The notes beneath the pieces are model-generated. The model had not been told where the DNA came from, made no database searches, and worked only from the letters and a program-made list of their open reading frames with translations. From Nitrososphaeraceae archaeon (lineage in GTDB: Archaea; Thermoproteota; Nitrososphaeria; Nitrososphaerales; Nitrosopumilaceae), in NCBI GenBank assembly GCA_025922755.1, contig JAICHE010000041.1, positions 1 through 8,196 of the forward strand: a stretch of 8,196 nt of DNA, read 5' to 3'. A program made the translations under genes and the position numbers. Each line of letters starts with the position of its first letter. The first letter of the stretch is position 1. Positions 5,270 to 8,196 of the stretch are shown here, piece after piece.

Positions 5270-5368
5270 TAATACATTGATTGTTCCCTTCTTTAAAAAT
5301 ATGGTTCAAACATAACTCTTTTCTGAATAATCTCTAAGTCAATAGAATTTTGCACAATTATTTTGAAA

Positions 5369-5779
5369 TTATTTTTTATCTTTTCCAAGAACTACTCTTA
5401 GTATACCTAATGCCATGATGATGTATCCAACTATGATCACAGCTATAAATGCTCCAGGAGCTTCAGAGAGTCCACCTTCAGACATTGCTGATGCAACAAG
5501 TACCGATGTCCCCATCAATGCTCCTCCTGCAACAAGTATAGAGGTTAATAGTAACGAACGTTCCTTATAGCCAACTCCAAAGGACACAAAAAATAATATC
5601 ATTGACGATGTCCCAAACGTTCTGCCTCTTTCTTCGGCAGTCATTGGCAGAAAACCTGCTTCACCTTGTCCAACCATGGCATCCAAAATATAGATCAGCA
5701 ATATGGCCATACCAGCTATAACCATTATTTCTGCCGCAGCCTTTTTCATTCTAACCAAAATCGTTTCTAGTTTGTTCAT
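5369..5779 (-). CDS. four-helix integral membrane protein of unknown function
   Basis: A 136-residue protein with four predicted membrane segments at about 15-35, 56-71, 74-98 and 108-131. The short N-terminus MNKLETILVRMKK is basic, so it should face the cytoplasm, as should the KDKK end. The loop between helices 1 and 2 holds GQGEAGFLPMTAEERGRTFG (37-56), the most distinctive sequence, and SAMSEGGLSEAP (97-108) joins helices 3 and 4. There are no cysteines or charged residues suited to transport within the helices. I do not recognise the family. The start is ATG at 5779. The anchored protein at 5890-6192 lies upstream on the same strand, 110 bp away, with R element copy 3 between, so co-transcription is possible but not clear. 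The TAA overlaps GAAATTATTTTTT, identical to the R element tail. Confidence 0.8.
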   Translation of the reverse strand: MNKLETILVRMKKAAAEIMVIAGMAILLIYILDAMVGQGEAGFLPMTAEERGRTFGTSSMILFFVSFGVGYKERSLLLTSILVAGGALMGTSVLVASAMSEGGLSEAPGAFIAVIIVGYIIMALGILRVVLGKDKK

Positions 5780-5807
5780 TAGTGTTTCTACAAATTGATA
5801 TGGTCTT

Positions 5808-5869
5808 CTCTCATTCCCAATTTGATGGGTGAGCCCAGCGGGATTCGGATCTTTTGAAATTATTTTTGG
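5808..5869. repeat. R element, copy 3
   Basis: TCTCATTCCCAATTTGATGG then GTGAGCCCAGCGGGATTCGG, ATCTTTTGAAATTATTTTTGG. The CCCA-ATTTGA-TGGG core hairpin is perfect. It lies 20 nt beyond the minus-strand TAA at 5890, between that gene and the next minus-strand gene start at 5779. Confidence 0.65.
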
Positions 5870-5889
5870 AAAGAACGAAAAACGAAAAA

Positions 5890-6192
5890 TTAGTTAGTTG
5901 GATTCATAGCAGCGGCCCTTTCCTTTGTTTTTTGGTCAACTAGTGCAACTATAAAATCCCCTTCCTGTGCATTACATTCACCAATGTTTACTGCAAATCC
6001 ATCCATGGTTTCTGCAATACAACCTTCATCTGTAACAGCAATAATTTCTACCCTCTCTGTAACCTCTTCAGGTGCAGTATAGAACATCAAGTACGCAAAC
6101 AAGGAAATTCCAATAGAAGCTAAAATCCCTGATACTATCAATAGAGACCTTTTATCTGATGATTTTTTTGGTTGTCTATTAATTGCTGACAT
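5890..6192 (-). CDS. single-helix membrane-anchored small protein
   Basis: A 100-residue protein. Residues 1-15 are basic (RQPKKSSDKR) and cytoplasmic, and 16-38 form one hydrophobic helix (LLIVSGILASIGISLFAYLM). Residues 40-100 are an outside domain of strands: EEVTERVEIIAVTDEGC, AETMDGFAVNIGEC, EGDFIVALVDQKTK. Cys58 and Cys73 could pair as a disulfide outside the cell. The compact beta-rich pattern recalls OB-like domains, but this is a guess from alternation alone. I do not recognise the family. The ATG at 6192 has TTAAAT about 25 nt upstream on the minus strand, suiting a leaderless transcript. It is divergent from the zinc-binding protein gene at 6313 and upstream of the four-helix membrane protein at 5779. 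Confidence 0.78.
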   Translation of the reverse strand: MSAINRQPKKSSDKRSLLIVSGILASIGISLFAYLMFYTAPEEVTERVEIIAVTDEGCIAETMDGFAVNIGECNAQEGDFIVALVDQKTKERAAAMNPTN

Positions 6193-6301
6193 ATTCCAGC
6201 TGTATTACTTTCTGAATTTAAGGCAATTGTATAATTCCCAATATTGCAAATGATTGCAAAATAAACCTCCTAGTTAATTGTAATTCCTCCCAAAATAAGA
6301 C

Positions 6302-6308
6302 AGGTGAT
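6302..6308 (+). promoter_or_regulatory. Shine-Dalgarno site AGGTGAT that decides the 6313 start
   Basis: AGGTGAT fully matches the archaeal 16S rRNA 3' end and lies 4 nt before ATG at 6313. The GTG at 6304 and ATG at 6307, which are in the same frame, lie inside this site and so cannot be its start. This is one of the few clear Shine-Dalgarno sites in the window. Confidence 0.7.
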
Positions 6309-6312
6309 GATA

Positions 6313-6519
6313 ATGGGATATTGTTGTAAAGGAATTTGTGAAGATTACAAAGGAAACCGAGTTCCAAATGGATCCAGATACCAAATTGGGCAAAAAAGAT
6401 GTTCAATGTGTAGTTTGTTTCTAACAGTGGAAAGCTTGAGATGTCCATGTTGTGGAGCAGTCTTAAGGACTAAATCTAGATCAAAGAAAGTAGAAATAGA
6501 AAATGCTATTGAGACATGA
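6313..6519 (+). CDS. Cys-rich putative zinc-binding protein, 68 residues
   Basis: From ATG 6313 the product begins MGYCCKGICEDYKG. Eight cysteines are at 4, 5, 9, 30, 33, 44, 46 and 47. RCSMC (29-33) and RCPCCG (43-48) make a zinc ribbon with 10 residues between the Cys pairs, followed by the basic stretch AVLRTKSRSKK (49-59). The N-terminal CCKGIC may bind a second metal or take part in the same site. I recall similar MGYCCKGIC... RC..C......L.CPCCG..LRTK.R proteins as common in ammonia-oxidising archaea, function unknown; the basic tail suggests nucleic-acid binding. The start is fixed by AGGTGAT four bases upstream. It is divergent from the anchored protein at 6192. Confidence 0.85.
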   Translation: MGYCCKGICEDYKGNRVPNGSRYQIGQKRCSMCSLFLTVESLRCPCCGAVLRTKSRSKKVEIENAIET

Positions 6520-6601
6520 TTCTTTTTAAAGTCAAATAAATTGGCCTATTTTGGAACAAACCATTTTCTTTTGACTTTCTAAATTTTTCCTAATTTGATA
6601 G

Positions 6602-6643
6602 CTAGAACACATCAGATTCGAACTTGAATCTAAATCGTTCTAG
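6602..6643. promoter_or_regulatory. nested inverted repeat upstream of the 52-residue zinc-ribbon gene
   Basis: CTAGAAC (6602-6608) pairs with GTTCTAG (6637-6643), and inside it AGATTC (6614-6619) pairs with GAATCT (6626-6631). Equal five-base gaps (ACATC and AAATC) lie on each side and the loop is GAACTT. The 42-bp region is thus symmetric as a whole. It lies 37 nt upstream of the ATG at 6680, just before its TATA-like box, so it could bind a regulator. If transcribed it would fold into a hairpin with one internal loop. Confidence 0.5.
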
Positions 6644-6654
6644 ATATGGTTTTT

Positions 6655-6679
6655 ATCAGGATTAGAAAAAAATCCTGAT
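6655..6679. promoter_or_regulatory. perfect 9-bp inverted repeat ending at the start codon
   Basis: ATCAGGATT (6655-6663) and AATCCTGAT (6671-6679) are perfect complements around AGAAAAA. The last arm ends one base before the ATG at 6680. The TATA-like TTTTTAT at 6649-6655 overlaps its left edge, so the dyad spans the stretch from TATA box to predicted transcription start. This is a strong operator candidate. If the transcript starts further upstream, it would instead form a hairpin hiding the start codon. Confidence 0.6.
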
Positions 6680-6838
6680 ATGGGTTTCAAAAAAGGGATT
6701 CACAAATGTGTAGAATGTGAAAAGAAACTCAAAGAAAATCCAGATGATACAGGAATGTGTAGTAAATGCGGTGCTGCAGAAACTCGTCTTGAAAAAACAA
6801 TATACAAAGAATTAATCGATGATGGAAATTTTCCATGA
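6680..6838 (+). CDS. 52-residue zinc-ribbon protein
   Basis: ATG at 6680 opens a 52-codon frame ending in TGA at 6836-6838. CVEC (10-13) and CSKC (27-30), 13 residues apart, form a zinc ribbon. A helical, charged tail follows (ETRLEKTIYKELIDDGNF). The spacing of the two Cys pairs equals that of the 51-residue protein at 2801-2956, but the rest of the sequence differs. There is no Shine-Dalgarno site; the TATA-like TTTTTAT at 6649-6655 is 25-31 nt upstream, so the transcript is probably leaderless. The two inverted repeats at 6602-6643 and 6655-6679 suggest tight control. The gene is convergent with the large secreted protein gene ending at 6960, with R element copy 4 between them. Function unknown. 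Confidence 0.75.
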   Translation: MGFKKGIHKCVECEKKLKENPDDTGMCSKCGAAETRLEKTIYKELIDDGNFP

Positions 6839-6894
6839 TTAAATACAAAGTATGTGAGACCACCTAAACCCGACAAGTTCAAATCACTGTGAAT

Positions 6895-6957
6895 CTATTT
6901 TCATTCCCAATTTAATGGGTGGACCTCTAAGGATTCAGAATTTTGAAATTATTCTTT
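6895..6957. repeat. R element, copy 4, with tRNA-tail-like head
   Basis: TATTTTCATTCCCAATTTAA then TGGGTGGACCTCTAAGGATTC, AGAATTTTGAAATTATTCTTT. It ends 2 nt before the minus-strand TGA at 6960-6962. Just before it, GACAAGTTCAAATC (6872-6885) is identical to 277-290 in the tRNA-like stretch, and GAATCTATTTT (6891-6901) is close to GAATCCATTTT (296-306). So the tRNA-like region and this repeat share an end. Confidence 0.65.
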
Positions 6958-6959
6958 CC

Positions 6960-7916
6960 TCAAGTATTTCCCAATACTATCCATCCTTTAGCCAATAACT
7001 TTTGAGCAGTAGATGGTTTAACACATGCTGGAGAATAATCTGTTGCTTTGAAAATTAGGTGCAGACCTTCACTGCATTTCACATCTTGTGGATTTATCCC
7101 TAGTGAGATTTGGTGTGAGGGTGAAAAAGTCTCAATCTCCCTAAATCCTTCAATTATAACCCCTTCCATTTTAGGTTGATAGATTTCATCAGAGAGGTTT
7201 GAATCAGCCATTGGTGGAACTTTAAGATTATTTGTATTTGATTCAAATTCCTCTTTGTTTTCTTTTTGTTTAGTTGATTGTTTAGATTTTATATCTAAAG
7301 AAATGGAATTAATTTGATTTTTATTATTCAAGGTTCCTTGCACCTCTTTGGCTTTTGATTCTATTAGGAATAATCCTCTGTCTAGAGCATATTCAAAGTC
7401 TTCAGCCGTACCACATTTTAGACCAAATACAAAACATGGAACTTTCTTTATTTGAAATGAAAAACTGACTTCACTTGCACCATTTTTTGTCCCGTCATAA
7501 CCAGTTATCTCTCTTAATGAAATCAATAACGAAGAACCACTCAAATCTCCATTAAGAAATTCAAGAAAATAGTTTGAAGATTTCGTAAATTTTACATCAC
7601 TTTTAAGATCATCTATTAAAGGAAGTGGAATTTCCAAGGTTGCAAATGTTGCAGAATCCCCAAATCTGACATCGTAAACTTTGGCACCATCAAGAGAACT
7701 AGAAAATCTACTTACATCACCATACATTAACTCCATTGCCTCTTTTTTAACATCAATTGTGTCTTTACAATCCAAAATTAATTCAAATGAAGAATCGCTG
7801 TTTTGTTGGCATTCCATTGCAAAAACATATGGAACAAAAAATGGAGATATGCCGATCAAAACTACAATTAAGATTAACCTCTCTCCAAGAGAGTTAAAAA
7901 CCAAATTATCGCCCAA
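6960..7916 (-). CDS. large secreted protein with C-terminal ACVKP motif
   Basis: A 318-residue secreted protein. Residues 1-33 are a signal peptide: GERLILIVVLIGISPFF then VPYVFA, with a cleavage site near 33 before MECQQ. Six cysteines (36, 50, 161, 168, 281, 298) could form three disulfides. Residues 55-190 look like an alpha/beta domain. Residues 190-260 are polar and low in complexity (KSKQSTKQKENKEEFESNTN), a linker. The end (279-312) is VKCSEGLHLIFK, DYSPACVKPSTAQKLLAKGW, a C...L.LI.K..D.SPACVKP.TA.KL...GW motif I know as frequent at the ends of exported thaumarchaeal proteins; its role is unknown. The start is TTG at 7916, since upstream codons give no ATG before a stop. A TATA-like TTTTATTAAA on the minus strand (about 7938-7947) fits a leaderless start there. 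R element copy 4 follows the stop. Confidence 0.82.
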   Translation of the reverse strand: MGDNLVFNSLGERLILIVVLIGISPFFVPYVFAMECQQNSDSSFELILDCKDTIDVKKEAMELMYGDVSRFSSSLDGAKVYDVRFGDSATFATLEIPLPLIDDLKSDVKFTKSSNYFLEFLNGDLSGSSLLISLREITGYDGTKNGASEVSFSFQIKKVPCFVFGLKCGTAEDFEYALDRGLFLIESKAKEVQGTLNNKNQINSISLDIKSKQSTKQKENKEEFESNTNNLKVPPMADSNLSDEIYQPKMEGVIIEGFREIETFSPSHQISLGINPQDVKCSEGLHLIFKATDYSPACVKPSTAQKLLAKGWIVLGNT

Positions 7917-8039
7917 TTCTTCCTTTTTGATTTTACATTTAATAAAAGATCATCCATTTTTACTCATAAAATAAAAAAATGCATAAATTATTTTTTGGAA
8001 GAATTCACTTTTAAGCCACTAAATAAATTACAAAGCAGT

Positions 8040-8196
8040 TTGAAACTCAATTACCTTTTCTTATCTTTGTTAATCATGACAACAGGTACACTTTTCTCAA
8101 TTTCCGTATTTGATGCAAATGCTGAATCCAACCCAATTTGTATTGATAAAATTTGGATGGAAAGTACCAACGGTAGAATTGCATGTGTAACTCCTC
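8040..8196 (+). CDS. secreted protein with ACVTP motif, 5' part only
   Basis: The frame is open to the window end. From TTG at 8040 it reads MKLNYLFLSLLIMTTGTLFS, then ISVFDANA, then ESNPICIDKIW: a textbook signal peptide of about 28 residues with cleavage after ANA. ATG at 8076 is an alternative but would lack the basic end and half of the hydrophobic core, so I prefer the TTG. The mature part holds CIDKIWMESTNGRIACVTP, which matches the C...W.ES.NG..ACVTP start of a thaumarchaeal secreted motif also seen in variant form (ACVKP.TA.KL...GW) in the neighbour at 6960-7916. TATA-like CATAAATTA at 7982-7990 and TAAATAAATTA at 8020-8030 precede it; the second would fit the ATG start better, so the choice of start is open. 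Function unknown, and it is cut by the window edge. Confidence 0.7.
   Translation, partial: MKLNYLFLSLLIMTTGTLFSISVFDANAESNPICIDKIWMESTNGRIACVTP

Noticed and set aside
6218..6448. Minus-strand open frame over the 68-residue zinc protein
   Set aside because: It is antisense to a gene with a perfect Shine-Dalgarno site and conserved Cys pattern, and has no start signal of its own.
6700..6882. Minus-strand open frame over the 52-residue zinc ribbon
   Set aside because: It is antisense to the CxxC...CxxC gene and has a Ser/Phe-rich composition typical of a shadow frame.
1951..6957. CRISPR array made of the R copies
   Set aside because: The copies are kilobases apart, imperfect, separated by genes, and not spaced as repeats and spacers.
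7882..7895. CTCTC/GAGAG hairpin within the signal-peptide region of the large secreted protein gene
   Set aside because: The arms are five bases, low in complexity, and lie inside coding sequence, so chance is likely.
7681..7974. Plus-strand open frame over the start of the secreted-protein gene
   Set aside because: It overlaps the signal-peptide coding part of the minus-strand gene and shows no domain or promoter.

Overview
The window looks like chromosomal DNA from an ammonia-oxidising archaeon of the Nitrososphaerota (Thaumarchaeota), most like the Nitrosopumilus group. The evidence is AT-rich sequence, TATA-like boxes about 25-35 nt before starts that often lack a Shine-Dalgarno site, TTG starts, and several protein types I associate with this phylum. 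These are two copies of a small GGFR/KMM-motif family (I believe DUF6659), secreted proteins with an ACV(K/T)P motif, an AsnC/Lrp-type regulator, and tiny Cys-rich zinc-ribbon proteins. No 16S or other marker is present, so the assignment is inference.

Layout. 1-394 is mostly non-coding, with a possible divergent gene start at the left edge and a degenerate tRNA-like stretch. 395-1210 (+) is an anchored or exported protein. 1358-1753 (-) is the first DUF6659-like gene. 2028-2956 (-) is a coupled pair: a 51-residue zinc ribbon overlapping an exported protein whose frame is cut by an in-frame TAG. Divergent from it, behind a palindrome-rich promoter, is 3075-4067 (+), an Lrp/AsnC HTH protein fused to a GAF domain, followed by a class I methyltransferase (4240-4818, +). 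Then come, all on minus, the second DUF6659-like gene (4901-5269), a four-helix membrane protein (5369-5779) and a single-helix anchored protein (5890-6192). Two small plus-strand Cys-rich genes follow (6313-6519 and 6680-6838), then a large secreted minus-strand protein (6960-7916). The window ends in a truncated secreted plus-strand protein (from about 8040) that shares a C-terminal-type motif with its neighbour.

No catabolic operon or defence system is evident. The protein content is an accessory mix of surface proteins, small zinc proteins and regulators. The most unusual signal lies between genes. One dispersed element (R, about 50-65 bp, five copies at 1951, 4151, 4829, 5808 and 6895) has a conserved CCCA...TGGG core and a GATTC...GAAATTATTTTTT tail. 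Four copies sit just beyond the 3' end of minus-strand coding frames, and one of those positions makes sense only if the TAG-interrupted gene originally ran on to 2028. A second 56-bp element (S, 50/56 identical between 1235-1290 and 4073-4128) follows the stop codons of two plus-strand genes. Both families share a TTTTCATYCCCAA-like stretch, and parts of the region resemble tRNA 3' ends. Several strong inverted repeats precede the Lrp-GAF gene and the 52-residue zinc-ribbon gene and are good operator candidates.
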